Positions 51,858 through 61,652 are shown, numbered from the stretch's first letter. The stretch: DNA of 64,000 nucleotides from Fimbriiglobus ruber (GCF_002197845.1 NZ_NIDE01000001.1:248001-312000); one strand, 5' to 3'. Notes: generated by a model not told the origin, from the letters alone. Translations and numbers: made by a program.

Positions 51858-54800
51858 TTATACCGTGCCGGAGCCCGGGTTCAAGACCATTTTCAATAAA
51901 CGGTACGCGGCCTCCGGCGGATCTTCTTCGGGCTTCAATCGTAGGTAAAGGCTTTTCTCGTCAACGACTTTCAGCCGACCGCCGCTGACCTTGGCGAGTT
52001 GGTCCGCTTTGTCCCGGCTACGGTAGGAGAAAACCAGATCCCGGCCGTCGCGGTGGACGCCGGACACTTGCCAGCGGACGCACAGGAGGCGAATCTCGGT
52101 CGCCCGGAGCAACCACTCGGCCGGCTCCGGCGGCGGGCCGTACCGGTCGCGGAGTTCGCGGCGGAAGTCCTCCAGCTTGCGCGGGTCGCGCAAACGGGCC
52201 AGTCTGCGGTAGACTTCGATCCTGAGCTTTTGCCCCGGCACGTAATCCCGCGGGAGGAAAGCCGGCCACGGCAGGTCGACGTTCACCTCGACGGCCGCGC
52301 GCGGGGGCTGCTGCTTGAGCTGGCGGATGGCGTTTTCGAGTAGCTGGCAATACAGCTCGTACCCGATGGACGCGATGTGCCCGCTCTGCTCGCCGCCGAG
52401 AATGTTTCCCGCGCCACGGATTTCCAGGTCGCGCATCGCGATCTTGAACCCGGCCCCGAGTTCGGTGAACTCCTCGATCGCCTTGAGGCGCTTTTGCGCG
52501 TGCGGGGTAATCATCTTGTGCGCGTCGACGATCAGGTACGCGTAAGCGCGGGTGCGGGTCCGGCCGACCCGCCCGCGGAGCTGGTGTAGGTCGGCGAGGC
52601 CGTACATGTCGCCCTGGTCGATGAACATGGTGTTCGCGTTCGGGATGTCCAGCCCACTCTCGATGATCGTGGTAGCCACCAGGATGTCGGCCTCTTTGCG
52701 GACGAAGGTCACCATCGCCTTTTCCAGATCGTGCTCGTTCATCTGCCCGTGCCCGATAACGATCTTCGCCTCGGGAACAATGAAGGCGATCTTGTCCGCG
52801 ATCTCGCGAATATCGGACACCCGGTTGTGAACGAAGTAAACTTGGCCGCCGCGGTTCATTTCGCGGAGGATCGCGTGGCGAAGGAGCTGATCGTCCCACC
52901 GAATGATGCGCGTTTCGACCGGCACGCGGTCGGGCGGCGGGGTCTCCAGGTTCGAGATTTCACGGATGCCGAGCAGCGCGGAGTGGAGTGTTCGGGGAAT
53001 CGGGGTCGCGGTCATGGTCAGGACGTGGACGGTCGTCCGGAGCCGCTTGAGTTTTTCTTTGTGCTCGACGCCGAACCGCTGTTCCTCGTCGACGACGACC
53101 AGCCCCAAATCCTTGAATTTGACGTCGTTGCTGACGATGCGGTGTGTCCCGATGACGACGTCGACCTCGCCGGCCGCGACTCGCTTCAGGATCGCTTTCT
53201 GTTGGGCCGGCGGTTTAAACCGACTCACCACCTCGACCACGAACGGATACTCGGCCAGTCTCTGGGAGAACGTCCGGTAGTGCTGTTCCGCGAGGATCGT
53301 GGTCGGAACCAGGACGGCGACCTGCTTGCCGTTGTCGATCACCTTGAAGGCCGCCCGGACGGCCACCTCCGTCTTCCCGTACCCGACGTCGCCGCAGAGC
53401 AGGCGGTCCATCGGCTTGGGCTTTTCCAGGTCCGTGCGGATCTCGTTGATCGCGGCGAGCTGGTCCGGCGTTTCCTGGTACGGGAACGAGGCTTCGAATT
53501 CCCGCTGCCAGTCCGAGTCCGCCGGGAACGAAAACCCGGGGATGGCCGCGCGGACGGCCTGGATCTGGATCATCTCGGCGGCCATGTCCCGGACCGCCTC
53601 GGACACGCGGTCTTTCTTCCGCCCCCACGCGGTCCCGCCGAGCTTCGACAACTCCGGTTGCGTCTGCGCCCCGCCCACGTACTTCTGCACGAGGTCGATC
53701 CGCGTCGCCGGGACGTACATGAACACGCCGTCGCGGAATTCGAGAATGAGCTGCTCTTCCTGGGCCTGAGAAGCCGACACCGAGTCGAGCGCGTCGTCGT
53801 CGGACGGGTTCGTGTTTGAGGAACTTGGTTCTCCCCGCGCCCCCTTGTCGAGCATCGTCATGCCGCGGAACCGGGCGATTCCGTGGGCGACGTGAACGAC
53901 GTAATCCCCGTCGTTCAGTTCGAGGAAGCTGTCGATGGCCCGGCCTTCGACCCGCCGGGACGCGGCGCCGGCGGCCGGCGTGGTTTTCACCCCGGGCGGC
54001 AGCAAGTCGCGGTGGAAGAGTTCGTGGCTACCGAGAACCACGACCCCGCCGCCGACGAGCCGGAAGCCCGCACGGACGTGCCCCGTGACCAACCCGAGTC
54101 GGCCGCTACCGGCGAGCCGGCCGGCCTTGAGAACCTCCGTCAGCCGATGGCACTCGGCCTCGGTCTGGCAGGCGATCAGGACGCGATCGCTTTGCGCGAC
54201 GGCGTCGAGTTCGTCGCGAACCCGCTGCACGTTTCCGCTGAAACGCTCGACCGATTCGACGCGGAGGTGGACCGACGTTTCGACGGACGGGCGCGGGAGG
54301 GCGGAAATGGTGACGGTCGGGTGTCGCATCAACTGAGCGAACGCGCCTTCCGTGGAAAAGAGCCCGCTCCGGTCGCCGACACGGTCGAAGAAGTGCCGGC
54401 CCTGCTCCTTGAGATCTTCGGGCTCCACTAAAAGGACGGCAGTTTTCGGCGGGAAGTAATCGGTCAGAAACCCCGCGGACGTACCTCGCGGGCCTGGCGC
54501 ACTTTCGCCGACGCCCAGCACCACGATTTCGGACATGGTTCCCAAACTGCGCTGGGACTGCGAGGAGAAGGTGCGGATCGATTCGAGTTCGTCGCCGAAG
54601 AATTCTAGCCGGACCGGGTCGGTGGCGTCAGGCGGGTAAAGGTCGATGATGCCGCCGCGGCGGCCGAACTCCCCCGGGTATTCGACCGCCTCGACACGTT
54701 TATACCCGCGGCCCGCGAGCCACGAGATGAACTCGTCCGGGTCGAGTGTCGTCCCGGCCCGGAGCGTTCGCCCGCTGGCGCGGAGATCTTCCCGGGGAGG

Positions 54801-55229
54801 GACCGGCTGAATCAAGGCGGCGAACGAGGCGAGGACGAGTTTCGGCGGGCTCGCGCCGAGGAGGAGTTGGAGCAGGCGGAGGCGCTGGCCCGTCTCGTCC
54901 GCGATCCGGCCGCGAATCGTCGGCGGCGGCCACGTTTCGAACGCGGGGAAAAGGGAAGGGGACTTGCCGAGAAAACTCGCGAGGTCTTCCGCCCACGGCC
55001 CGACGTCGGCCGGCCCGGGCACGACGACGAGTAGGGAGCCGTCGAGGTCGGTCGCGAGGGCGGCGGCCGCGGCCGCCGCGGACGAGCCCCAGGCTCCGTC
55101 GATCGTCCCACTTTGCCCGTTGGCGAGGGCGGCGCGCAATATCCCCCATCCCTCCACACCGCGAATGGCCTGGGGAAGGTCTGTCAGTGCGAACTCGTGC
55201 CCGGTTGTCGTACCCGACGCCGTCGCCAT
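51858..55229 (-). CDS. mfd: Transcription-repair coupling factor Mfd
   Basis: A 1123-residue protein, the normal Mfd length. The N-terminal UvrB-like part has RGGIIDLYPPDATDPVRLEFFGDE. The RNA-polymerase-interaction domain has FLELNDGDYVVHVAHGIARFRG. The helicase motor has Walker A GDVGYGKTEVA with Lys619, the DEEQ box in VVVDEEQRFGVEHKEKLK, TATPIPRTLH, and a complete RecG-like motor and TRCF C-terminal domain (AYRLLKM at the end). Mfd removes stalled RNA polymerase from damaged DNA and recruits UvrA. The gene is divergent from an ABC ATPase gene, with 560 bases between them. Confidence 0.97.
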   Translation of the reverse strand: MATASGTTTGHEFALTDLPQAIRGVEGWGILRAALANGQSGTIDGAWGSSAAAAAAALATDLDGSLLVVVPGPADVGPWAEDLASFLGKSPSLFPAFETWPPPTIRGRIADETGQRLRLLQLLLGASPPKLVLASFAALIQPVPPREDLRASGRTLRAGTTLDPDEFISWLAGRGYKRVEAVEYPGEFGRRGGIIDLYPPDATDPVRLEFFGDELESIRTFSSQSQRSLGTMSEIVVLGVGESAPGPRGTSAGFLTDYFPPKTAVLLVEPEDLKEQGRHFFDRVGDRSGLFSTEGAFAQLMRHPTVTISALPRPSVETSVHLRVESVERFSGNVQRVRDELDAVAQSDRVLIACQTEAECHRLTEVLKAGRLAGSGRLGLVTGHVRAGFRLVGGGVVVLGSHELFHRDLLPPGVKTTPAAGAASRRVEGRAIDSFLELNDGDYVVHVAHGIARFRGMTMLDKGARGEPSSSNTNPSDDDALDSVSASQAQEEQLILEFRDGVFMYVPATRIDLVQKYVGGAQTQPELSKLGGTAWGRKKDRVSEAVRDMAAEMIQIQAVRAAIPGFSFPADSDWQREFEASFPYQETPDQLAAINEIRTDLEKPKPMDRLLCGDVGYGKTEVAVRAAFKVIDNGKQVAVLVPTTILAEQHYRTFSQRLAEYPFVVEVVSRFKPPAQQKAILKRVAAGEVDVVIGTHRIVSNDVKFKDLGLVVVDEEQRFGVEHKEKLKRLRTTVHVLTMTATPIPRTLHSALLGIREISNLETPPPDRVPVETRIIRWDDQLLRHAILREMNRGGQVYFVHNRVSDIREIADKIAFIVPEAKIVIGHGQMNEHDLEKAMVTFVRKEADILVATTIIESGLDIPNANTMFIDQGDMYGLADLHQLRGRVGRTRTRAYAYLIVDAHKMITPHAQKRLKAIEEFTELGAGFKIAMRDLEIRGAGNILGGEQSGHIASIGYELYCQLLENAIRQLKQQPPRAAVEVNVDLPWPAFLPRDYVPGQKLRIEVYRRLARLRDPRKLEDFRRELRDRYGPPPEPAEWLLRATEIRLLCVRWQVSGVHRDGRDLVFSYRSRDKADQLAKVSGGRLKVVDEKSLYLRLKPEEDPPEAAYRLLKMVLNPGSGTV

Positions 55230-55789
55230 CCGTACCCCGCTAGTCGGCTCCTACCGACACACGGACTTGTGCCGTTAATGCATGGAACGCGGAAGGCGTG
55301 GGGAAGGATCGCTGGAAAGCGCTTTTCCCCGATCGGTCCCGCGTAACCCGGCCGGCAACGAGACTAGCCCGAATCGTTTGAATTTATACTATTACTAGAC
55401 ACGGTTTCACCGCTACCCCCAGTTTCGCAACCGCGGCCGACTATCCGCGGATGTTTTACTGGACATTTATGTGAATCCTGGTAGTCTGCGAGGAATTTTG
55501 CAGTACGGTAATTTGCGAGGTTTTGTGAATCTGCCGAAAAGATTTGCACCGCGGGGTTTCTGCCAGCATGTTGTCTGAGGCTCGTTGATGTTGCCTCTGC
55601 CGCGCAAATTTTGAGATCGTGTTCGTTCTGTGGTGGTAACGCGATCAGTGCAACAGGCACCCGGGGACAAAAGAAGGAGCCCGTATCGGTTTTATCGATA
55701 TTCCCGCCAGAATTCGAATCGGATTGGCTAATCCGTTCGTCTAACTCATCCCGGGTGACAGAGTCCGAGCAACCTAGAGGAATTCATCG
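55230..55789. other. Long intergenic region between mfd and the ABC ATPase
   Basis: 560 bases without a convincing gene. A two-helix hairpin with a GGAA tetraloop (helices 55300-55305/55325-55330 and 55310-55313/55318-55321) lies about 70 bases upstream of the mfd start and may sit in its mRNA leader. Bases about 55370-55600 are less GC-rich than the flanks and should include promoters. AGAGG at 55776-55780 is the ribosome site of the ATPase gene. Confidence 0.4.
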
Positions 55790-56698
55790 ATGGCGCATTT
55801 GTCCCGGTTCCTTTCCCCACTTACGCGGTTCCGCGGATTGTTTTCTCGCAAGCCCGCGCGAGCGAACGATGCCCGTTCGGCGGTTCCCGCGATCCGGAAA
55901 GCCACCGGGCCGACCCTGGAGGCCACGGGGTTGCTGCGCTCGTTCGGTTCGGGCTCGGAAAAAACCTTCGCCCTGCAAAACGTCTCAATAGAACTGCGGT
56001 CGGGCGAATTGAACCTACTGATGGGTCCGAGCGGGAGCGGGAAGTCGACGTTACTCGCCGTCATTTCCGCGCTGCTTCGCCCGGACGCCGGCCATGTTCG
56101 GGCGATGGGACAGGACATCTGGCGGATGAACGAGACGGAACTCGAACGGTTCCGCCTGCGGCACTGCAGCTACATCTTTCAAGGCTACAACTTGTTCCCG
56201 GCTCTGACGGCCCGCCAGCAGCTCGAAGTCGTCCTCCAGTGGGGCGAAGGAGCCGGGCGGACCGAGGCGCGGAAACGGGCTGATCGGGTCCTCGGCCAAC
56301 TCGGGCTGGCCAACAAGGCTCACTTGCGGCCCGCGAGTATGTCCGGCGGCGAGAAACAGCGGGTGGCGATTGCCCGAGCTCTGGTGAAGAACCCGTCGTT
56401 CGTCTTCGCCGACGAGCCGACCTCGGCTCTGGATTGGGACAACGGCCAACAGGTCATCGGCTTACTGAACGAGATCTCCCGGGAACGGGGCGCGACCGTG
56501 TTGGTCGTCACCCACGATCACCGACTCGTACCGTTCGCGGACCGCGTGTTTGAAATGTCCGACGGGCGTCTTCAACTCGACGCACCTGCCGCGCCGGACA
56601 CGGGTGTCTTTTACCCGGACCAAACGCTCATTGACATCTGCCCGCCCCACGAACCGCGACTCCGTCTCCGCGAACCGGTCTACGTTAATACGCACTGA
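55790..56698 (+). CDS. ABC transporter ATPase, LolD/DevA/MacB type
   Basis: A 302-residue ATPase. Walker A is LLMGPSGSGKSTLL, the signature is MSGGEKQRVAIARAL, Walker B is FVFADEPTSALDWD, and the switch histidine lies in VLVVTHDHRL. The domain is most like LolD/DevA/MacB, the partners of FtsX-like permeases. About 40 extra residues precede the domain (FLSPLTRFRGLFSRKPARAN), and about 30 follow it. No permease is adjacent; the FtsX/DevC permease at 21186 with the fusion protein at 23237 would complete an exporter. This link is an inference. A strong hairpin terminator follows. Confidence 0.9.
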   Translation: MAHLSRFLSPLTRFRGLFSRKPARANDARSAVPAIRKATGPTLEATGLLRSFGSGSEKTFALQNVSIELRSGELNLLMGPSGSGKSTLLAVISALLRPDAGHVRAMGQDIWRMNETELERFRLRHCSYIFQGYNLFPALTARQQLEVVLQWGEGAGRTEARKRADRVLGQLGLANKAHLRPASMSGGEKQRVAIARALVKNPSFVFADEPTSALDWDNGQQVIGLLNEISRERGATVLVVTHDHRLVPFADRVFEMSDGRLQLDAPAAPDTGVFYPDQTLIDICPPHEPRLRLREPVYVNTH

Positions 56699-56719
56699 AA
56701 CCAGTTGCTGGTCGTTCTC

Positions 56720-56756
56720 GATTTCCGGCCCGGAGCATTGCTCCGGGCCGGAAATC
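56720..56756. terminator. Bidirectional hairpin terminator
   Basis: A perfect 18-base inverted repeat (56720-56737 with 56739-56756) lies between the convergent ATPase and dehydratase genes. Its centre leaves a single unpaired T, so the real loop is made of the inner bases. Confidence 0.75.
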
Positions 56757-56775
56757 GCGGGCTTCGTGATACCTC

Positions 56776-57750
56776 TCACCAGTACAGCTTGTCTAACGTC
56801 ACGTTCCCGCCGCACAGCACGACGCCGACTTTGTTCACGTCTTTGAGCGACCGGAACTCGTCCGATAGCACCACGGCCACCCCGACGGCCGCGCTCGGCT
56901 CGATCACCAGTTTCATCCGCTCCCAGACGAGCCGCATTGCTCGCCGAATTTGCTCCTCGTCGACAGTCATGACCCGATCGACCTGATCGCGGATGATCGG
57001 CCACGTCAGCTGACCGAGGCTGGTGAGCAAGCCGTCGGCGATGCTATTCGGGGCGGTTTGCGGCACCCATGATCCGTTCGCCTTCGACCGCGCCGCGTCG
57101 TCCGCCCCGAGCGGTTCCGCGCCGATGACTCGGATGCCAGGTTTGACGCCCCTGACGGCGATGCAGCACCCCGCCAGCAGGCCGCCGCCGCCGACGGGGA
57201 CGATCAGTGTGTCGAGGTCGGGAAAGTCTTCCAGCAGTTCGAGGGCCGTTGTCCCCTGACCGGCCATGACGTCGGCGTGGTCGAACGGCGGGATCAGCGT
57301 GCCGCCCGTCCGCTCGGCGATGGCGGCGGCTGTCTGCTCGCGGGCCGCGAGCGTCGGCTCGCATTCGGTCAGGCGACCGCCGTAGCCGATGACCGCCTGT
57401 TTCTTCACGGTGGCTGCGGTCCGCGGCATGACGATCTCGGCGGGGATGCCGCGGACCCGGGCCGCGAGCGCGAGGGCTTGCGCGTGGTTCCCGCTACTGT
57501 GCGTGACGACGCCGCGGGCAGCCGTCGCGGCGTCGAGTTTGCGGACCGCGTTCGTCGCCCCGCGGTACTTGAATGCCCCGGTCTTCTGAAGGTTCTCGCA
57601 CTTGAAGACCACCGACCGGCCGGTCAGCCCGTCGATCGTTTCGGACGACATCACGGGCGTTCGATGTACGATGCCGGCAATGCGTTCGGCCGCGGCCCGA
57701 ACGTCGGCGAGGGAAATGGCGTAAGGCGTCGAGAATTCGCTGTCGGTCAT
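56776..57750 (-). CDS. PLP-dependent threonine/serine dehydratase family protein
   Basis: A 324-residue protein, the length of catabolic threonine dehydratase or serine racemase, without the regulatory ACT domain of biosynthetic IlvA. The PLP lysine is Lys61 in KTGAFKYRGA. SSGNHAQALA binds the substrate carboxylate. VGGGGLLAG is the phosphate-binding glycine loop. It should deaminate threonine or serine to the keto acid, or racemise serine; the exact substrate cannot be told. No isoleucine genes are nearby. It is convergent with the ABC ATPase, with the hairpin between. Confidence 0.92.
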   Translation of the reverse strand: MTDSEFSTPYAISLADVRAAAERIAGIVHRTPVMSSETIDGLTGRSVVFKCENLQKTGAFKYRGATNAVRKLDAATAARGVVTHSSGNHAQALALAARVRGIPAEIVMPRTAATVKKQAVIGYGGRLTECEPTLAAREQTAAAIAERTGGTLIPPFDHADVMAGQGTTALELLEDFPDLDTLIVPVGGGGLLAGCCIAVRGVKPGIRVIGAEPLGADDAARSKANGSWVPQTAPNSIADGLLTSLGQLTWPIIRDQVDRVMTVDEEQIRRAMRLVWERMKLVIEPSAAVGVAVVLSDEFRSLKDVNKVGVVLCGGNVTLDKLYW

Positions 57751-57830
57751 GTCGCACCGCCGAGGGAAACGATCGTATCACTCAACTCTTTTTATCGTGA
57801 CGCGCGCCAGCGCCACACGGAGCTTCGCAG

Positions 57831-58997
57831 TTACTCGAATTCATTCGTCCAGGCTTCCGTCCCGTATTTCGTGTTCACCAACTGTTCCGCGGCCGCCATT
57901 TCGTCTTCCGTCACCACGTCCACTTCGCCTCCGTAGGTCGAGCGGAACCAACCATATAGGTGGTTCGCAATCGCTTCTCGTGGGAGCGACGTTTGCCGCA
58001 CGAGCGGGCTGACCCGCTTCGCCGCGCTGCGGGTGCCCCGGTAGCGAATTTTCTCGCGGCCGACGCGGAGGACGCTGGCCATGTCACTTTCGTTCATCTC
58101 GTAGGCGAGGGTAGTGTGGTGCAAGACGATTCCCTTGCGGCGGGCCTGGGCCGCGCCGCCGATCTTGCCGTCGGCGCACGCGATGTCGTTCACGTCGACA
58201 TAGTGGGCGTCGACGCCGATCGCTCGCAACGCGAGGACCACCCACGCGTCGCACACCTCGTAGCTCTGGCGGATGGTCAACCCCTGGACCGCGGACTCGG
58301 GAAGGTAAAGCGAATAGGTCAGGGCGCCGCGCGGTTCCACGAACATCGTGCCACCGCCAGTCATACGGCGGACGATCTCGAGTCCGGCTGCCGTGGCAGC
58401 AGCCCGATCCACTTCGTTCGCCAGTGACTGTGTGCGCCCGATGACGATCGCGGGAGTGGACCATTGCCAGAAGCGTAGAGTCGGGGCACGCAGGCCGCTG
58501 GCGACCCGGTCCACGAGAACTTCGTCGAGCGCGACGTTCAGTGAGGGGGGCAATGCGGCTTCGGGGATGAGACGCCAGGGTAACTCTTTCCAGCGGGCGG
58601 TCAGGTGGTCGATTTCGGTCGTAGAGAAAGCACCGACGCGGCGGCCGTCCGAACGAGTATGATGTTCTGCTGAACGATCAACAGCCCGGCGCACGGCAGC
58701 CGCGATACCTTCCGGGGTGGTGCCGAGCAGGTCGACCCCGAACGCGACGGCCGCTCTCACACGCGCGGCGACCGCCGCCACCGGCATGTCGGAGGGCGCG
58801 CCGGTTAGCCCCTCGGCGATCGCCTGAAGTGTGGGCTCGGTCGCCGAAGCGGGGGACACGGTAAACGTCCCGCCCACGCGCACGTCCGCCAGCACGCCGT
58901 CCTGAATTTCGAGTGTAACCTGGGTCAAAATACCGTCCGGGTTCGTCCACTCGCCGTGTCGCACGCCCAGGCTTTCAATGCTGTCGTCGGAGGTCAT
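57831..58997 (-). CDS. lplA: Lipoate-protein ligase with the accessory domain at the N-terminus
   Basis: A 388-residue protein. Residues about 12-112 look like the lipoate ligase C-terminal (accessory) domain: GILTQVTLEIQDGVLADVRV and PTLQAIAEGLTGAP. The catalytic LplA domain follows: RFWQWSTPAIVIGRTQ, the lipoate-binding RRMTGGGTMFVEP and the lysine-containing GKIGGAAQARRKG. The usual order in LplA is catalytic then accessory, so the domains appear swapped. The enzyme activates lipoate with ATP and attaches it to 2-oxoacid dehydrogenases or GcvH. The start overlaps the upstream membrane-protein stop by four bases (ATGA). Whether it ligates lipoate or octanoate is not clear. Confidence 0.87.
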   Translation of the reverse strand: MTSDDSIESLGVRHGEWTNPDGILTQVTLEIQDGVLADVRVGGTFTVSPASATEPTLQAIAEGLTGAPSDMPVAAVAARVRAAVAFGVDLLGTTPEGIAAAVRRAVDRSAEHHTRSDGRRVGAFSTTEIDHLTARWKELPWRLIPEAALPPSLNVALDEVLVDRVASGLRAPTLRFWQWSTPAIVIGRTQSLANEVDRAAATAAGLEIVRRMTGGGTMFVEPRGALTYSLYLPESAVQGLTIRQSYEVCDAWVVLALRAIGVDAHYVDVNDIACADGKIGGAAQARRKGIVLHHTTLAYEMNESDMASVLRVGREKIRYRGTRSAAKRVSPLVRQTSLPREAIANHLYGWFRSTYGGEVDVVTEDEMAAAEQLVNTKYGTEAWTNEFE

Positions 58998-59368
58998 TCC
59001 GTCTCCGCATCAGACCGCAGAGCGGCAAATGAAGATTCCAATTTTAGCCTGTTCTGATATTTCGTATCCATATACAAGCTGGCGACACTGATGACCTTCG
59101 TCATCACGCCCGCGGCAAACGTGGCGATAAAAAACAGGGTGAAATCGAACGTAGCGATGCGTGTGAAGAGTACCAGCATGCCGGCAGCTAGAAGCGCCAT
59201 GTTGAAGGCAGAGCACGTATTCATCGCCTTGGAGAATAGTTGCAACGAGCGCTGTTCCTGGTCTTTCCACGCCTGCCAGGTGCCCCAGCCGCGCATCGCC
59301 GCCTTGATGAAAAAAAGCAAAAAAAGCATTGACTGCAAAACGATTATCACAATTATCTTGGCGTCCAT
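58994..59368 (-). CDS. Small membrane protein, unknown function
   Basis: A 124-residue protein with three likely membrane segments (about 4-20, 48-65 and 71-92). The middle loop is charged (QAWKDQEQRSLQLFSKAMN). I do not recognise the family. ATG 59368 was chosen for the first membrane helix; the in-frame stretch upstream is arginine-rich and not protein-like. Its stop codon overlaps the lplA start by four bases, so the two are probably cotranslated. It is moderately AT-rich compared with its neighbours. Confidence 0.6.
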   Translation of the reverse strand: MDAKIIVIIVLQSMLFLLFFIKAAMRGWGTWQAWKDQEQRSLQLFSKAMNTCSAFNMALLAAGMLVLFTRIATFDFTLFFIATFAAGVMTKVISVASLYMDTKYQNRLKLESSFAALRSDAETE

Positions 59369-59394
59369 TATTATCTCTTGCGTTCCATCGAGCG

Positions 59395-60084
59395 TTATCC
59401 CACGGACAGCGAACGGCCGTTGTCTTTTGCTCCCAGCCCGAGCAGGAACGGTGCGGCTCGCGCGGCCCAGGCGTCGGCCGTGGGGTAGTTGCCGGCGGAA
59501 TCGGCCCAGCACTGGCGGAGCATTTCCGTGTCGATGACGCCGGGGTTCAGCGGGATCGTGGCCATCCCCCGCGGAAGCTCTTGGGCCAGCGCGAGCGTCA
59601 TCCCCTCGACCGCGTACTTAGTCGCGCAATACGGGGCGACCTCTGGCGACGTGCTTCGCCCCCACCCGCTCGACAGGTTCACGATCACACCCGATCGTCG
59701 GGCGACCATCGCGGGCACGAACGCCCGGATGACGTTCGCTACGCCCTTCACGTTGACATCCACGAGCGCATCGAACTCGGCCGCGGGAACGTCCCAGAGC
59801 GGGGCCGGGTGGTTCATGAGAGCGGCGTTGTTGATCAGGAGATCGGGCGGCCCGTGCTTCGCCAGCACGCGCTTGGCCCACGCCGCCACTGCGGCCCCGT
59901 CGCTCACATCCACGCTTGAGAAGTCGTGTGGTGGCGCGAAAGCTTGAGAGAGTTCTTCGACCTGAACCGTTCCGCGACCGCAGCCAACGACCGTATGCCC
60001 GGCTGCGGCGAACCGCGCGACGAGCGCACGACCGAGGCCGCGCGTCGCGCCGGTGAGGACGATGATTTGGGGAGCCGTATTCAT
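59395..60084 (-). CDS. SDR-family NAD(P)-dependent oxidoreductase
   Basis: A 229-residue protein, slightly shorter than the usual 250. The cofactor loop is TGATRGLGRA at residues 11-20, followed by NNAA. The catalytic serine is in NLSSGWG and Tyr/Lys in YCATK. The basic residue after the first glycine (R15) and the CGRG loop favour NADP, but this is uncertain. The substrate is unknown. It lies upstream of the small membrane protein and lplA on the same strand, with a 26-base gap, so they could be one operon. ATG 60084 matches the usual SDR start. Confidence 0.92.
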   Translation of the reverse strand: MNTAPQIIVLTGATRGLGRALVARFAAAGHTVVGCGRGTVQVEELSQAFAPPHDFSSVDVSDGAAVAAWAKRVLAKHGPPDLLINNAALMNHPAPLWDVPAAEFDALVDVNVKGVANVIRAFVPAMVARRSGVIVNLSSGWGRSTSPEVAPYCATKYAVEGMTLALAQELPRGMATIPLNPGVIDTEMLRQCWADSAGNYPTADAWAARAAPFLLGLGAKDNGRSLSVG

Positions 60085-60177
60085 GTCGTCTATTCTCCCG
60101 GTCGGATCGATGCTGGACAAGTGCCGGCGGCGGGCGGATACTGACCCGACGTTTCGCTCGCCACCGAGGAACCTCTC

Positions 60178-60957
60178 ATGCGTCCCCGCTTCGCACTCGC
60201 GGCGCTGACACTGGCCGCCGGATTATCCACCTTCGCTCTGGCCGCCCCGCGGCTCGAACTGCCCGCCCCCGAGAAATTCGACAACACCGGCTTCGTGCCG
60301 ATCTTCGACGGCAAGACGCTCGACGGCTGGACGGTGTCGACCAAGACCGGGCACAGCGGGGCGAGCAAGCACAAGTCCGGCGGGAAGTGGGTGGTCGAGA
60401 ACGGGGCGATCGTTGGCAGCCAGGACATCCCCGGCAACGGCGGGATCGTCATCACCGAAAAACAGTACGGCGATTTTGAAGTCGCTCTCGAAATGAACAA
60501 CGACTTCGGCCCCGACAGTGGCCTCTTCTTGCGCTGCACGGACACCGGCAAGTGTTACCAGGCGATGATCGACTACCACGCGAACGGCAACCTGATGGGC
60601 ATTTACGGCGAAGGAATCGGCGGCAAGCCGCACGTCCGCAACTTCGATTTCGCGGCCAAGGTGACAGACATCATTGTGCCGAGCAAGCAGGGGCCGAGCG
60701 ACTTCAAGTGCCCGGTTTCGCCCGCCGATTGGCCGCAATTCTGGAAGGCCGGCGAGTGGAACGAACTCCGCGCGCGGATCGTCGGCAACCCGCCCGAAAT
60801 CACGACCTGGATCAAAGGCGTCAAGTTCATGCAATATAAGGACACCGAGAAGCGTCTGAGTGACACGGGCGGCATCGCGCTGCAGGTCCACGGCGGCGGG
60901 GACTACACGAAGCAGTTCGTGCGTTACCGAAACATCCGGGTCAAAGAACTGAAGTGA
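60178..60957 (+). CDS. Secreted DUF1080 protein (3-keto-disaccharide hydrolase fold)
   Basis: A 259-residue protein with a signal peptide (residues 1-22). The family pattern is clear: FVPIFDGKTLDGWTV, WVVENGAIVG, YGDFEVALEMN, DSGLFLRC, WNELRARIVG and a closing GGIALQVHGGG stretch. The fold is a concanavalin-like beta sandwich, and some members act on 3-keto-glycosides. It is one of many copies typical of planctomycetes. A membrane protein follows after ten bases and is likely cotranscribed. Confidence 0.93.
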   Translation: MRPRFALAALTLAAGLSTFALAAPRLELPAPEKFDNTGFVPIFDGKTLDGWTVSTKTGHSGASKHKSGGKWVVENGAIVGSQDIPGNGGIVITEKQYGDFEVALEMNNDFGPDSGLFLRCTDTGKCYQAMIDYHANGNLMGIYGEGIGGKPHVRNFDFAAKVTDIIVPSKQGPSDFKCPVSPADWPQFWKAGEWNELRARIVGNPPEITTWIKGVKFMQYKDTEKRLSDTGGIALQVHGGGDYTKQFVRYRNIRVKELK

Positions 60958-60967
60958 GTCGCCCGTT

Positions 60968-61603
60968 ATGGAACCGCTTTCGTGGTATCGGATCGCCGCC
61001 CCGGTGTCGGTCTACATCGCGTTACTGATTTACGCGGCGGTCCGCCCGAACATCCGCTCGAAGGCGGTCGTGTTCGGGGCGACCGCGATGGCGGTCTACG
61101 GCGGTGCGCAGGACCAGATCAGCGCCCGGCTATGCCCCGAGTACTTCACCGTCCTCCACAACCCCATCCCGGGCCTGACCGACCCGACGTTACTGGCGCT
61201 GGCCTGGGGCTTCCTGGGGGCGATGGGTGGCGGCGTGGCTGTGGGGTACGCGGCCGCGCTGGCCGCCACGCTCGGGCCTCGGCCCCAGCTTACCTTTCGC
61301 GAACTGATCAAGCCGATTCTGTTTCTCATCGCAACCGTCGGCACCGCCAGCGCGGTGACGGGCGGCAGCGTCTACATCTCCGCCGAACAATTCGACATTC
61401 GCGTCGATCCTTTCTTGGATCGCTACATTCCCGTCGAGCGACAACGGGGTGCGTTCGTTGTCGCGTGCTACCACTTGGTCGCCTATGTGACTGCGATCAT
61501 CGGCAGTGTCGTAATGTGCGTCTGGATCGGCTTCGAGCGGGCGCGGCGTGCGGGAGTTGGGGGAGCCACGGCGCCACTTCCGCCCGATGTTCGCCCGGTA
61601 TGA
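60968..61603 (+). CDS. Membrane protein of unknown function
   Basis: A 211-residue protein with about four or five membrane segments (about 10-30, 34-50, 72-95, 112-130 and 165-185). The first cytoplasmic loop has YGGAQDQISARLCPEYFTV, a motif I recall from hypothetical planctomycete proteins but cannot name. It starts ten bases after the DUF1080 gene. No catalytic motif is evident. Confidence 0.75.
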   Translation: MEPLSWYRIAAPVSVYIALLIYAAVRPNIRSKAVVFGATAMAVYGGAQDQISARLCPEYFTVLHNPIPGLTDPTLLALAWGFLGAMGGGVAVGYAAALAATLGPRPQLTFRELIKPILFLIATVGTASAVTGGSVYISAEQFDIRVDPFLDRYIPVERQRGAFVVACYHLVAYVTAIIGSVVMCVWIGFERARRAGVGGATAPLPPDVRPV

Positions 61604-61652
61604 ATTAATAGACGTATCAGACAAAATAAAATCCGCTTGACCATCAAAACTT

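Noticed and set aside
55364-55660. Small minus-strand frame upstream of mfd (98 codons)
   Set aside because: No family features, no ribosome site; likely chance in a less GC-rich gap.
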